From the NCBI RefSeq assembly GCF_008709555.1, contig NZ_VYIJ01000004.1, positions 1-64,000 of the forward strand: a stretch of DNA of 64,000 nucleotides, given 5' to 3'. The notes under the pieces are model-generated. The model had not been told where the DNA came from. It worked only from the letters and a program-made list of their open reading frames with translations, and ran no database searches. The translations under genes were made by a program, and so were the position numbers. The stretch is from Thermoplasma sp. Lineage in GTDB: Archaea; Thermoplasmatota; Thermoplasmata; Thermoplasmatales; Thermoplasmataceae. Shown piece after piece: positions 17,187 through 26,781 of the stretch. The first letter of the stretch is position 1; every line of letters starts with the position of its first letter.

Positions 17187-17406
17187 ATTTATTTAATCGG
17201 TAGAGCCTATATAATCATTTCACAGCGTTATGCTGCCTGCCACATATTTGCTTGCCCATCTACACATTCACCTAGCTGGTCGGGCTGGCTGCGGCATCAA
17301 CACGATCCTCACAAATTGCTATATACCTGAAAGCTATCAACTCATAGAGCAGGTAGTGAGAACCCTCGCATAATTAAAGATAAACTAATGGTGAATAGGT
17401 GATCAG

Positions 17407-18006
17407 ATGGATGAAGAGATGCTAATTCCAGAAGAAGAGTACCAGAAGTCGGGAGTGCATATCGGTACGCAGGTCAAATCCAGCGATATGAAGCCGTATA
17501 TATTCAAGATAAGGAACGATGGCCTTTACATCCTCGACGTCAAAAAGACAAACAGCAAATTGATCGTCGCAGGAAAAATGCTGGCCCGCTTTGAGCCACA
17601 GGATATACTCGTGGTTGCCCAGAGGCAATATGCCTTCAGACCGGTTGCCAAATTTGCTGAGGTCACAGGCGCTACGGCAATAACTGGAAGGTTCAATCCA
17701 GGCACGCTCACAAATCCAAGCCTGAAGTTCTACAAGGAAGTAAAGGTCATAATTGTGACCGATCCGCTGGCCGACGTTCAGGCCATGAAGGAGGCAATAA
17801 AGGTTGGCATCCCCATAATAGCCCTGTGCGATGCCAACAACAAGACGGACTTTGTGGATCTGATAATACCGACGAACAACAAGGGAAGAAGATCCCTGGC
17901 GGTTATATACTGGCTGCTTGCCAGAGAGATCCTGAAGAACAGGGGAACAATAACCAGCTACGACCAGTTCAAGTATACAATAGATGATTTCGAGGCTCAG
18001 ATCTAG
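17407..18006 (+). CDS. rps2: 30S ribosomal protein S2
   Basis: The 199-residue protein has the archaeal S2 pattern: [31 protein letters not shown] at the N-terminus, [11 protein letters not shown] in the middle, and [29 protein letters not shown], the S2 signature. It binds the head-body junction of the small subunit. AGGTGAT 3-4 bases before the ATG supports the start. A TATA-like CTATATAC near 17320 gives a leader of about 80 bases. Its stop overlaps the stop of the convergent endA gene in a shared CTAG. It is not in the usual archaeal cluster with S9 and RNA polymerase genes. Confidence 0.93.
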   Translation: MDEEMLIPEEEYQKSGVHIGTQVKSSDMKPYIFKIRNDGLYILDVKKTNSKLIVAGKMLARFEPQDILVVAQRQYAFRPVAKFAEVTGATAITGRFNPGTLTNPSLKFYKEVKVIIVTDPLADVQAMKEAIKVGIPIIALCDANNKTDFVDLIIPTNNKGRRSLAVIYWLLAREILKNRGTITSYDQFKYTIDDFEAQI

Positions 18007-18872
18007 ATAATATCCTTAACCCTTTTCAGCGCTACGTATCTGACCTCATTTTTATATATATCTGCATATATCATTGTTTTTCTTACGCTTGAGGCGACAC
18101 GCACTCCCCTGCTTATGGCGTACCATCTCTCCTCCCCAGACATAACGCTTACAAGGTATTCGGCATGCTGGCTGTCCATGCCAAGGTATACCCTGAAATT
18201 TGCACCGTACTTGAACCCGGTCTTCACAATACAGCCCCTATTGATGAGATCCGAATATACGGTATCGACTGGCGTTGCGTTTCGGTTTCCAGCGATGTAG
18301 TTCGCCTCATTCTCCGTCAGAAGCCTTAACCCATGAAATGCAGACCCTATCCATGAGTCCAGATCTCCAGTCACGAAGCTCCTACCGCCCATCCTCACAA
18401 CCGTTCCAGATATTTGCGATACCGGATTTCTCCCCTCCGGGAATACCTCCTGCGATGAGTATATCGTCGGATCGCCCTCCTCATCCACGGTGAAGTAGTA
18501 GTCCACGGGATTCTCAACAAGTTCTGAGAATTCTATCCTGTCGTATTCTCTCATGACCCTGAGGCTAAGCGGTTTTTCCGTTCCCTTCCTGAAGTAGATC
18601 AGCCCGGAATCCTCCTTCACGCGATACCCCTTGTTTTTCAGAAGTTCATAGGCCACATACCTGTCAAAAGTGACCGTATCGAAGATATCCCTGAAGGCCC
18701 CCTCTTCTTGGAAACTTATAATGCCCTTTAAATATAGATATAAGCATTCATACTGGTCTAGAACTAGGTTATCTCCGCTCAAATAGCCGATCCTGTACTT
18801 TCCTATGATGTAATTTTTGCTCTTACCATTCTCGATAAAGAAGATGCGGGATCCACAGATACCCTGTTCCAT
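18003..18872 (-). CDS. endA: tRNA-splicing endonuclease, two-domain (homodimer) type
   Basis: The C-terminal half carries the catalytic residues in [10 protein letters not shown] (Tyr), [10 protein letters not shown] (His) and VRKTMIYAD (Lys). At 289 residues the protein is about twice the one-domain length and has an N-terminal repeat lacking the catalytic triad, the alpha2 form known from some euryarchaea. It cuts introns at bulge-helix-bulge sites in pre-tRNA. The start ATG follows directly on the stop of a small GTPase gene, so the two are co-transcribed. Confidence 0.92.
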   Translation of the reverse strand: MEQGICGSRIFFIENGKSKNYIIGKYRIGYLSGDNLVLDQYECLYLYLKGIISFQEEGAFRDIFDTVTFDRYVAYELLKNKGYRVKEDSGLIYFRKGTEKPLSLRVMREYDRIEFSELVENPVDYYFTVDEEGDPTIYSSQEVFPEGRNPVSQISGTVVRMGGRSFVTGDLDSWIGSAFHGLRLLTENEANYIAGNRNATPVDTVYSDLINRGCIVKTGFKYGANFRVYLGMDSQHAEYLVSVMSGEERWYAISRGVRVASSVRKTMIYADIYKNEVRYVALKRVKDII

Positions 18873-19379
18873 CTATTTCCTCAACACATTCCTGCTTATT
18901 ATCTTATCAACCATATCATCTAGGATGCCATCGAAGCCTGTACCATCCTTGCACGAGACCATATAAAATTTAGAACCGAACCTCTTGCTCAGTTTTTCAA
19001 GATCCTCTTTCCATATCTGAGCCTCATATTTCAGATCGGTCTTATTTCCTACTATGTAAACATTGATCTTGTTCATTTCGTATGCCCTCGCAATGACTTT
19101 TTCAGCGAATCCAAGACTCTCTGGATTGGTTAGATCTATTATCACGATCATCCCAGTGGCAGTACCCATGACTTTCCCGGCATCTTCATCTGCCTCCTGA
19201 AAGAGTATATCGACGCTGTATCTTTTACCATCTATCTCTCGTGTAACTGTCTTCTTGATCATGGATCTTGGAATGCCAGGAGCCATCTCTCCGTACACCA
19301 TGAATGATATGAATGATGATTTTCCTGAACCCTTTGAGCCAATCACGAGGAATTTCCAAGCTAGTTTCTGAATGGGCAT
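18873..19379 (-). CDS. Ras/Rab-like small GTPase
   Basis: The 168-residue protein has a P-loop FLVIGSKGSGKSSF, a NKTD G4 motif in YIVGNKTDLKY, and a G5-like VSCKDGTGF. It is the size of one GTPase domain with no extension. The G3 DxxG motif is not clear; the corresponding region reads VDILFQEADEDAG. Eukaryote-like small GTPases of this kind occur in Thermoplasma and other archaea; roles are unknown. It precedes endA with no gap. A function linked to tRNA splicing is only guilt by association. Confidence 0.8.
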   Translation of the reverse strand: MPIQKLAWKFLVIGSKGSGKSSFISFMVYGEMAPGIPRSMIKKTVTREIDGKRYSVDILFQEADEDAGKVMGTATGMIVIIDLTNPESLGFAEKVIARAYEMNKINVYIVGNKTDLKYEAQIWKEDLEKLSKRFGSKFYMVSCKDGTGFDGILDDMVDKIISRNVLRK

Positions 19380-19546
19380 TGGGCATCAATAGGTACCTTT
19401 TAGTTATACTTTTTCCTCTGAAATAACGTCCTTGCGTGCTGGATTTCCCTGACCACTGACAGCAGATCTCAGACGGAATTCGTGAAAAACGCATCTGCTA
19501 AATAATGGCACTATAATTTTATATATTTACATGATATTTAATAATC

Positions 19547-20755
19547 ATGGAATACAGATTTTCTGATATATTTCGGTACATAAAGCCCTCTGAGATAAGG
19601 TCGTTATTGAAGTACACCTCCGATCCGGATCTTATTTCATTTGGCGGTGGAATGCCAAACCCAGAATCATTCCCACTGAATGAGATGAAGGAGATACTCA
19701 ACGATGTTATAGGGAATTACGGTAAAAAAGCTCTTCAGTATGGGACTACCGAGGGTCTTGACCCACTCAGGGATGAGCTCGCAAAATATGTCGAGAAGAC
19801 CGAAGGGATCAGGGCGAAGAGGGAGGAGATCATTCTGACGACTGGATCACAGCAGGCTCTATACGCCATCGGGAAGATATTCACCAACCCGGGAGACACC
19901 GTCATAACTGAGGGGCCAACCTATGTTGGAGCCATATCCGCCTTCAATTCCAACAAGGCCGAGATGATAGCCGTTGATCTAGACGATAAAGGAATGAACA
20001 TAGATGCCCTTGAGGACAGGATAAAGAACCTCATGTCCAATGGGACAAAGCCAAAGTTCATATATGTGATTCCGACATTCCAGAATCCAGCAGGAACCAC
20101 GATGGTGCTTGACAGAAGAAAACAGCTGCTGGAAATATCAAAAAGATATGAGATACCCATAGTTGAAGATAACCCGTATGGCCAGCTAAGGTACGATGGA
20201 GCACCTGTTCCGTCCATAAAGAGCATGGATGACGACGGGAACGTGATCTATCTGGGTACATTCTCAAAGGTCATGGCACCTGGCCTGAGGCTAGGATATG
20301 TGATAGCGGACAGGCAGATAATAGAGAAGATAAACCTTGTGAAGCAGGGTCTTGATCTAGCATCTGATTCTCTATCAGAATACATCGCGTACGAATATCT
20401 GAAGAGGGGAGACATATACAGGCAGATACCCAAGACTGTAGACCTGTACAGGAAAAAACGCGACCTGATGCTTAAATCAATATCTGAGTATTTCCCAGAA
20501 GGGGTCAAATACACGAAGCCGAATGGGGGTATGTTCCTGTGGGTATCCCTGGATGAGAGGATCGACACGACAAAGATGCTGGAAAGGGCACTGAAGGCAA
20601 AGGTTGCATACGTGAGCGGTGCCGCATTCTATCCTCATGGAGAGAAGCATAACAGCATGAGACTTAACTTCACCTATTCAGACGATGATAAGATAGTAGA
20701 GGGAATAAAACGCCTCGCATACGTCATAAATGAGGAGATGGAGGTAGTGGAGTAA
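19547..20755 (+). CDS. PLP-dependent aminotransferase, class I/II (LysN/AAT-like)
   Basis: The 402-residue enzyme has the fold type I aminotransferase pattern: LISFGGGMPNPESFP, QYGTTEGLDPLRDELAKY, TGSQQALYAIGKIF, IVEDNPYGQLRY, and the PLP-lysine segment GTFSKVMAPGLRLGY, with a C-terminal arginine in MRLNFTYS. The GGGxPxPExFP start is typical of 2-aminoadipate and aromatic aminotransferases of this subgroup. Substrate range cannot be fixed. A plausible TATA element (TTATATATT) lies about 25 bases before the ATG. Confidence 0.88.
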   Translation: MEYRFSDIFRYIKPSEIRSLLKYTSDPDLISFGGGMPNPESFPLNEMKEILNDVIGNYGKKALQYGTTEGLDPLRDELAKYVEKTEGIRAKREEIILTTGSQQALYAIGKIFTNPGDTVITEGPTYVGAISAFNSNKAEMIAVDLDDKGMNIDALEDRIKNLMSNGTKPKFIYVIPTFQNPAGTTMVLDRRKQLLEISKRYEIPIVEDNPYGQLRYDGAPVPSIKSMDDDGNVIYLGTFSKVMAPGLRLGYVIADRQIIEKINLVKQGLDLASDSLSEYIAYEYLKRGDIYRQIPKTVDLYRKKRDLMLKSISEYFPEGVKYTKPNGGMFLWVSLDERIDTTKMLERALKAKVAYVSGAAFYPHGEKHNSMRLNFTYSDDDKIVEGIKRLAYVINEEMEVVE

Positions 20756-20786
20756 CCTCCATCCCCATGGTTTTCAGCCTAAAGCC

Positions 20787-20798
20787 AAATATATTTTA
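20787..20798 (+). promoter_or_regulatory. TATA box fixing the start of the PPAT-NTPase gene
   Basis: AAATATATTTTA is centred about 28 bases before the ATG at 20821. It overlaps the 5' extension of the track ORF (from 20767), so translation from 20821 is favoured. Confidence 0.6.
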
Positions 20799-20820
20799 TC
20801 GTTCATGCCATAACGTCAGG

Positions 20821-21807
20821 ATGATAACCGTCATAGGAGGGACCTTCTCAAAGCTTCACAAAGGACATAAGGCACTGCTAAACGCGGCCATAGATACAGG
20901 AAATGAGGTTGTTATCGGCCTGACCAGCGACGAATATGTGAAGAAGAACAAAGTATACCCTGCAGTGCCTTACAGTGTGCGCTATAGGGCATTATATAAC
21001 TTTATGATAAAGCGAACTAAAAGGTTCAGAATAAGACAGATAGATGACAGAAATGGCAATGCCCCCTATGAGAAGGATTATGAAGCGATCGTTGTATCGC
21101 CTGAGACCTATCCACGATCGCTCAAGATCAACGAGATTAGGGTGAGCAACGGCCTTCCGCCTCTGAAGATAATACGCGTCCCATATGTCCTTGCTCAGGA
21201 TCTGTTCCCCATAAGTTCTACGAGGATAATTAATGGGGAGATAGACACCAATGGAAGAAGACTGGCCCCACTTAAGGTTGGCATATCCACCAGAAATGAG
21301 GCAAAGATCAACGCAGTGGAAAAATTCGTCAGGAGATTCGTGAAGAACTACCAGATAATAAAAAACGAGAATTACGATCTGAAAACTCAGCAGCCATTTA
21401 ATGAGGAGACCATGGAGTTGGCAACAAAACGCGCCATGGAATCGCTGAGAGACAATGATTATTCTGTTGGAATTGAATCAGGTATAATATACGAAAAATT
21501 TTCAAAGAGGTATTACGATGTGCACTACTGCGTCGTCATGGATAGATTCGGAAACGTCACGAGGGGCATGAGCAGCGGCTTCGAAATCTCAGATCATATA
21601 GTAGACAGGATTAAGCACGATCGTACATTTTCCGATGCCTATTCTGGACATTTCAGCGTAACTGAATTGGATCAGGCGGAGGGCATAATCGGAAAACTAT
21701 CCAATGGAAAATTGAGGAGGATAGAACTCATTGAGGAATCTATCAGAAATGCGTTCATTCCCAGACTCGATCCTGACTTTTACGATTCAACGTACACACC
21801 GCCGTGA
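20821..21807 (+). CDS. Bifunctional phosphopantetheine adenylyltransferase / inosine-xanthosine triphosphatase (DUF84) fusion
   Basis: From the ATG at 20821 the first 155 residues are an archaeal-type PPAT: GGTFSKLHKGHKALL with the HxGH-type nucleotidyltransferase motif and ISSTRI near the end. PPAT makes dephospho-CoA from phosphopantetheine. Residues about 160-328 are a DUF84 house-cleaning NTPase: VGISTRNEAKINAVEKFV, YSVGIESGIIYE and GHFSVTELDQAEGIIG. The two activities are normally separate proteins. The longer track start is rejected because it contains the promoter. Confidence 0.88.
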   Translation: MITVIGGTFSKLHKGHKALLNAAIDTGNEVVIGLTSDEYVKKNKVYPAVPYSVRYRALYNFMIKRTKRFRIRQIDDRNGNAPYEKDYEAIVVSPETYPRSLKINEIRVSNGLPPLKIIRVPYVLAQDLFPISSTRIINGEIDTNGRRLAPLKVGISTRNEAKINAVEKFVRRFVKNYQIIKNENYDLKTQQPFNEETMELATKRAMESLRDNDYSVGIESGIIYEKFSKRYYDVHYCVVMDRFGNVTRGMSSGFEISDHIVDRIKHDRTFSDAYSGHFSVTELDQAEGIIGKLSNGKLRRIELIEESIRNAFIPRLDPDFYDSTYTPP

Positions 21808-22040
21808 TCCGACCATCAGCTAAGCTTCTGGGATTCGTTTTAGGCGAAGGATCTGCACCGGCATCTTTCCGGACTGTCCCTGATCCGATTATCACGAACG
21901 TATGAATGCCATCAATGGGCTCTTCCATTGTGGGAAATCGTGCATTCTTTGCCTGAAGGATATTTTAAAGCTTTCCCCAGCCACCTACTTTCTTTAAAGG
22001 TTGGTTTCTGTGAGCGGAAAGACAGTTAGCGGAACTATGG

Positions 22041-22973
22041 TTATGATTTATGAACTCTGCTCCATCTTCTTCCAGAAATTATGCTCAATGCTAAAACGAA
22101 GAGCGACATGCAGAGAATAGCCAGAAGCATGTAGATTAGATCGCTGAATCCAGTGGGTTCAGCAGCCACAATGAAAGCCGGGATCAGGCTCATCTTGTAG
22201 ATGGTGCTCCCAGTGAATATACCCATGCTCACGATCTTCTTCCCACCCATAAGCGACACAAGTATCATTATGACCTCAGGGAGGGAAGATATGATGCCTA
22301 TGCCATATGCACTGAGGTCCACAATGCTGATGCCGGTATACGCTGCTATGCCTAATGTGCTCCTTACCAGCACATCTGATGATATGAATATGAGGAAGAA
22401 ACTGACAACAAGACTGATCTTAGAGTATCCACGTGCATCATGATCCGACACTATGTTGCTCCTCATCTTTATGATGAGATAGATGATGAAGGGTATGAAG
22501 AGTACTATGCTCCCGTACCATGGTACAGAGACGAATATCTCAGCAAAGATGATGGATATCGTGGTCAGCATAACTATCATTATCATATCCACTGTGAAGA
22601 TCCTCACTACGCGCAGATAGCTTACAGCCATGATCACGGTGAAGAAAATCATGGTTATGAGGTTTGAACCTTCCACCGCACCCATGCCTATCTCAGGGTG
22701 ACGGAATACCAGAGATGAAACTGATAGCGCTATCTCATCAAGAACAGAAGCAAGGCCCACGAATATTGTTCCCGCATACATATCACCTATGCCCACGGAT
22801 CTGAACATGGGAACCGCATTGTCGAAGAACAGATCGCTTGAGTATACAAGAACGAACAATGAAAATATGAAAAATACAGAAATGTAAATAAGTGAACTGG
22901 CAGCTGATAAAAAGACGATGATGGATAATATTGCCAGTGATGATAGTATTTCAATGGAGTGCGGCTTCCTCAA
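22041..22973 (-). CDS. CaCA family cation exchanger (Na+/Ca2+ exchanger-like)
   Basis: The 310-residue membrane protein holds two alpha-repeats in inverted halves: GTIFVGLASVLDEIALSVSSLVFRHPEIGMGAVEGSN and AYGIGIISSLPEVIMILVSLMGGKKIVSMGIFTGST. Each has the acidic residue expected at the ion site (Asp-Glu in the first, Pro-Glu in the second). The usual GTSLPE of the first repeat is changed to ASVLDE. The family exchanges Ca2+ or other cations against Na+ or H+. Its start overlaps the end of speD by 23 bases. Confidence 0.8.
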   Translation of the reverse strand: MRKPHSIEILSSLAILSIIVFLSAASSLIYISVFFIFSLFVLVYSSDLFFDNAVPMFRSVGIGDMYAGTIFVGLASVLDEIALSVSSLVFRHPEIGMGAVEGSNLITMIFFTVIMAVSYLRVVRIFTVDMIMIVMLTTISIIFAEIFVSVPWYGSIVLFIPFIIYLIIKMRSNIVSDHDARGYSKISLVVSFFLIFISSDVLVRSTLGIAAYTGISIVDLSAYGIGIISSLPEVIMILVSLMGGKKIVSMGIFTGSTIYKMSLIPAFIVAAEPTGFSDLIYMLLAILCMSLFVLALSIISGRRWSRVHKS

Positions 22974-23346
22974 TCTGGTTCTCTCCCGCCTCTTCTATCA
23001 TATCCCCACGTATAATCTTTCTAGTTGATATGGACGTAGGCCGAAGTTTATCCACGAGATAGGCAAAGGCATCATCCGCCGTCCGCGGATCCCCGCATGT
23101 ATAAATATCCAGCGTTACAAGGCCATACTCGGGCCACGTGTGGAACGAAAGATGCGATTCGGCCAAAAGCACTATGCCGCTTGCACCCTTTGGCCGGAAC
23201 TGGTAATAGTCCGATGATATCTTAGTCAACCGGCCGTACTCTACAGCGCCCTCTATGATAGGATACATGCGTTCTGTAGTAGCTATCAGTTCTGAATCCA
23301 CCCCGTAGAAATCTGCAATGATATGAATTCCTACTCCCACTTCCAT
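22951..23346 (-). CDS. speD: S-adenosylmethionine decarboxylase proenzyme
   Basis: The 131-residue protein is the short prokaryotic form. The motif LLAESHLSFHTWPEYG contains the Glu-Ser bond that self-cleaves to make the pyruvoyl cofactor, and the conserved His. DIYTCGDPR provides the catalytic Cys region. The product, decarboxylated SAM, donates aminopropyl groups for polyamines (or agmatine-derived pathways). It is the first gene of a two-gene overlap with the CaCA exchanger. Confidence 0.93.
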   Translation of the reverse strand: MEVGVGIHIIADFYGVDSELIATTERMYPIIEGAVEYGRLTKISSDYYQFRPKGASGIVLLAESHLSFHTWPEYGLVTLDIYTCGDPRTADDAFAYLVDKLRPTSISTRKIIRGDMIEEAGENQIEEAALH

Positions 23347-23532
23347 CGTCCTCCATACAGGTTTTCACCCCTTAGGTTAAGGAAAGAATTAATATGTTGT
23401 ATTTAAATATTTTACATAGCTGGATCATATGTATAAAATTTATGAATAGCTATTATTTTAGCAAATCCATTGCCAGTTATTCATAATTTATAAAAGATAA
23501 TATTTTAAATATAATAATAAGGTTCAAAATAT

Positions 23533-24291
23533 TCATGAAAGGTCTATTATGTTCGCTTTGACAGGGCTGTAACGGTTTTCAAGCTGTGGTATCTCTGCCA
23601 TTGAATAGTGCAGACGCCTCCGTGAAGTGACTAGGATGGCGTTCTGCCCCCTGACACAGGCTTCGAAGGCCGCCTGCAGCGCTGAATACTCTATATCTGG
23701 TTTCAAACCTATGCTGTTCAGCGCCACGTATCCTGCCTCTCCCATTGCAGCCAGCAGTGCTGGCCTGAGACCGTCTATGGTTTTTTTCAACTTATCATTC
23801 ACCATGTGGTCGATTGAATCTGGAATGACAAGAACCGATAGCTTTCCGAATGGAACGTCGATAAGCCCAGAAAGGCCAGTGATATCGACAAGGCCGCCAG
23901 CGTGTGCATCGTTCACAGCCCTGCCTGTTGCGCCTCCTCCACTAAGGTAAGCGTAAAGATATCCATCCTTCATTCTCAGATATACCGTAGAACCAGAGTT
24001 CATATCCTCGGCAGCTATCGCCTCCCAGACCATCACGCTGTCCAGATCGAGTATATTTGATGTGATAAATTCCCGCATATCAGAGAGCTGCCTGTAAAGG
24101 AAGTCAAACCCCTTCTTCGTTATCCTGTTCTCGTCATCTATGAAATCCTCTTTGCGCAGATTCTTTATATGATATATTACTCCCTGAAGGGTTATGTCCA
24201 TCTCCCTTGCTATCTCTGAGGGCTTCCTTTTTCCATGGTATATATTCAGAAGAACTATGATCTGGTTAATCTGGTCTGGTTTGGGTAACAT
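23533..24291 (-). CDS. Winged-helix transcriptional regulator with archaeal ligand-binding-like C-terminal domain
   Basis: Residues 1-70 are a winged helix (INQIIVLLNIYHGKRKPSEIAREMDITLQGVIYHIKNLRKEDFI). The remaining 180 residues form an archaeal domain with a glycine-rich segment YLSGGGATGRAVNDAHAGGLVDI and a second conserved-looking block PDIEYSALQAAFEACVRGQNAILVTSRRR. This resembles an uncharacterised archaeal regulator family. The effector is unknown. It precedes the UbiA/UbiD pair on the same strand order but is separated by 73 bases. Confidence 0.7.
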   Translation of the reverse strand: MLPKPDQINQIIVLLNIYHGKRKPSEIAREMDITLQGVIYHIKNLRKEDFIDDENRITKKGFDFLYRQLSDMREFITSNILDLDSVMVWEAIAAEDMNSGSTVYLRMKDGYLYAYLSGGGATGRAVNDAHAGGLVDITGLSGLIDVPFGKLSVLVIPDSIDHMVNDKLKKTIDGLRPALLAAMGEAGYVALNSIGLKPDIEYSALQAAFEACVRGQNAILVTSRRRLHYSMAEIPQLENRYSPVKANIIDLS

Positions 24292-24364
24292 TCATTACAA
24301 TATATAAATGAAACTAATATTTTTTACTGTAAGGCTTTGCATCACTTGACAAGGTGGATCTGCA

Positions 24365-25249
24365 TTATAGACGCGCCGGCAACAATATACCAAGTATAAG
24401 CGATATCAGATACAGGAACCCTATGAACGAATTGGCATTGAAGAACGACCTTCTGACCGTTTCAGGCTTTGATGGGTCAAGTATCACATGCTGGTAAACC
24501 ACAAGGAAGCTTATCGCGATCATGGCCGCAAGGTACCAGTACGTCCTCACGTAGAATAGGACTGCCCAGAACGATAACAGCGTTATAGCGTGAAATATAA
24601 CAGATATCTGGAGCCCTCGTTTCAGCCCGTATCTTACCATCAGCGTTTTAAGGCCATTCAGCTTGTCGTACTCTATATCCGGTATAACGTATATAACATC
24701 GAAGCCGGCTATCCAGAAGGATGATCCTATGAATATAAGATATATGGAGGGGTCCATGGGGAACGAAGGTATGACCGCAAGATACCCCGCAAGGACGCCG
24801 ACGCCGATTGTCGACCCCATATATATGTGCCTCCACGGCGTGATCCTCTTTAGAAGAGGGTCCGTAAGGAAAAGGAATATAACCAATGGAGAGAGAATCA
24901 GGACAAGCCTGTTGAGGAAATACGTGGATACCTCGAATACGACAACGAAGAATACCGTCATCAATATGGCTTCCCTCTTAGATATCCTCCCTGAAACCAG
25001 AGCCCAGTCTTTCTTTCTTGGATTGATAACGTCATAGCGGAGGCCCTCAATCCTGTTTATGGACATTGCAGAGGCCCTTGCAGATACAGCGGCTATAAGT
25101 ATAAGTACTATCTTCAGGGGATATATGTACCTTCCAGCCGCGATAACGTATCCAGTGAATATGAAGGGCAGATCGAAGACCGTGTGCTCCAGCTTTATGT
25201 AATCAACTATATCTCTGAAGTTCATATGCGTACCCGCCACATCTGGCAT
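24365..25249 (-). CDS. UbiA family prenyltransferase (quinone biosynthesis)
   Basis: The polytopic 294-residue protein has the two Asp-rich prenyltransferase motifs in family positions: NRIEGLRYDVINPRKKDW and DVIYVIPDIEYDKLNG. The first motif is divergent from the canonical NDxxDxxxD. It attaches a prenyl chain to an aromatic ring. UbiD lies just upstream on the same strand, so the pair probably works in menaquinone-type quinone formation, perhaps the futalosine route (MqnP/MqnL-like). The ATG at 25225 is a possible alternative start. Confidence 0.82.
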   Translation of the reverse strand: MPDVAGTHMNFRDIVDYIKLEHTVFDLPFIFTGYVIAAGRYIYPLKIVLILIAAVSARASAMSINRIEGLRYDVINPRKKDWALVSGRISKREAILMTVFFVVVFEVSTYFLNRLVLILSPLVIFLFLTDPLLKRITPWRHIYMGSTIGVGVLAGYLAVIPSFPMDPSIYLIFIGSSFWIAGFDVIYVIPDIEYDKLNGLKTLMVRYGLKRGLQISVIFHAITLLSFWAVLFYVRTYWYLAAMIAISFLVVYQHVILDPSKPETVRRSFFNANSFIGFLYLISLILGILLPARL

Positions 25250-25261
25250 CGCCAGGTCTCA

Positions 25262-26707
25262 TCACTGAGTCAATCCATTCTTCTTCATCAGATCCCTGAC
25301 CTTGTTTGCGAGGTCCTCCGGCATCTCAAGGACGTCTGGCCAACGTCTCTGGTATCCCTCATCCGGCCTCTTCTTTGTTGCGTCAATGCCCATTTTTGAG
25401 CCGTAGTTGAAGATCGGTGATGCATGATCAAGACTGTCCGTAACGGTGCCCGGTATTATTATTACGTCCCTATCCGGATCTATCCTGGTGGTCATAGCCC
25501 ATATTACCTCCTTCCTGTTGTGCACATTTATGTCATCATCCACAACAACGATGATCTTGGAGAACATCATCTGGCCCATGCCCCATAACCCGAACATCAC
25601 CTTCTTTGCATGACCGGGATACCTCTTCTTTATAGAAACTATGACCATATTGTGAAATACCGCCTCCTCCATGGTGTTTATATCCACTACCTCAGGCATG
25701 ACCATCTGTATCAGAGGCAGGAACATCCTCTCTATGGTCTTTCCCATTATAACGTCCTCATGCCATATTTTTCCGACTATTGTCGTTGGATAGATCCTGT
25801 CCCTGCGCTCTATGATCTTCTTAATGTGGAATACAGGGAACTGCTCCTCCAAGGAGTAATAACCCGTGTGATCTCCGAACGGGCCCTCTACACGCGTCTC
25901 GGCGGGATCGATATACCCTTCAAGGACTATCTCAAAATTCCTTGGGTATTCCACGTTTACCGTTTTGCCCTTCACGAGATCGAAACGTTTCCTTGAGACA
26001 AGCCCACGAAACATGAACTCGTCAATTCCATTAGGAAGAGGGGCCACCGCAGAGAATATGGTCAGCGGATCCGATCCTATTACGACAGCGACGTCCATGA
26101 CCTCATGTCTCTGCGCCTCCTTCTGGAAGTTCTCCGATCCTCCCTTGTGAATATGCCAGTGCATTCCAGTGGTTTCGCTGTCATAGACCTGCATCCTATA
26201 CATGCCCATGTTCCTTGTCCCTGTTTCAGGGTCCTTCGTTATGACAAGAGGTAGAGTTATGAATTTTCCGGCATCCTGCGGCCAGGTTTTGCATATCGGG
26301 TACCTGAACAGATCCACCCTGTCCAGATCGTCATAGCCTGACGGCAGACTCTGCGCTATTTTTGGCCTCAGACCGCCGAGCTCCCTCATCATCTCAATGC
26401 CCTTGCCTATGAAGCTCTCGCTATCCCCCGGTGGCTGAGCTATCTCGGCTATCCTGCGACCGATCTGATATGGATCATCGCCCAGGATTGTCTTCATCTT
26501 CTCGTACGTTGAGAACAGGTTACCCACAGCCGGTATCTCACTTCCCTTCACCCTGTTGAACTGTATCGTCCGCCCACGCCCTATGCGCTCTTCCTCGCTT
26601 AGTATGTATGTAAGCTCCAGATCCGGGTCTACCTGGTCGTTCACTGATATAAGATCATTCTTCTTTGCCAGAAAATCAAGATATTCGTGCAGATCATCGA
26701 ACAGCAT
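25262..26707 (-). CDS. UbiD family decarboxylase (prenylated-FMN type)
   Basis: The 481-residue protein carries UbiD hallmarks: MYRMQVYDSETTGMHWHIHKGGSENF in the metal/prFMN-binding region, VEGPFGDHTGYY with the catalytic glutamate region, and VVVDDDINVHNRKEVIWAMTTRIDPDRD near the C-terminus. UbiD enzymes remove the ring carboxylate of quinone precursors using prenylated FMN made by UbiX; no ubiX lies in this window. It is followed by the UbiA gene 12 bases on, so they form an operon. Confidence 0.9.
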   Translation of the reverse strand: MLFDDLHEYLDFLAKKNDLISVNDQVDPDLELTYILSEEERIGRGRTIQFNRVKGSEIPAVGNLFSTYEKMKTILGDDPYQIGRRIAEIAQPPGDSESFIGKGIEMMRELGGLRPKIAQSLPSGYDDLDRVDLFRYPICKTWPQDAGKFITLPLVITKDPETGTRNMGMYRMQVYDSETTGMHWHIHKGGSENFQKEAQRHEVMDVAVVIGSDPLTIFSAVAPLPNGIDEFMFRGLVSRKRFDLVKGKTVNVEYPRNFEIVLEGYIDPAETRVEGPFGDHTGYYSLEEQFPVFHIKKIIERRDRIYPTTIVGKIWHEDVIMGKTIERMFLPLIQMVMPEVVDINTMEEAVFHNMVIVSIKKRYPGHAKKVMFGLWGMGQMMFSKIIVVVDDDINVHNRKEVIWAMTTRIDPDRDVIIIPGTVTDSLDHASPIFNYGSKMGIDATKKRPDEGYQRRWPDVLEMPEDLANKVRDLMKKNGLTQ

Positions 26708-26781
26708 ACCAGCTCATGCCAACTGACATTAAGAAATTTAGCCATAACGTTATCGCTTGATTCTAATATGGATCTATACCA

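Noticed and set aside
17187-17406. Possible structured RNA upstream of rps2.
   Set aside because: No recognisable RNA family; the region is explained by divergent promoters and a leader.
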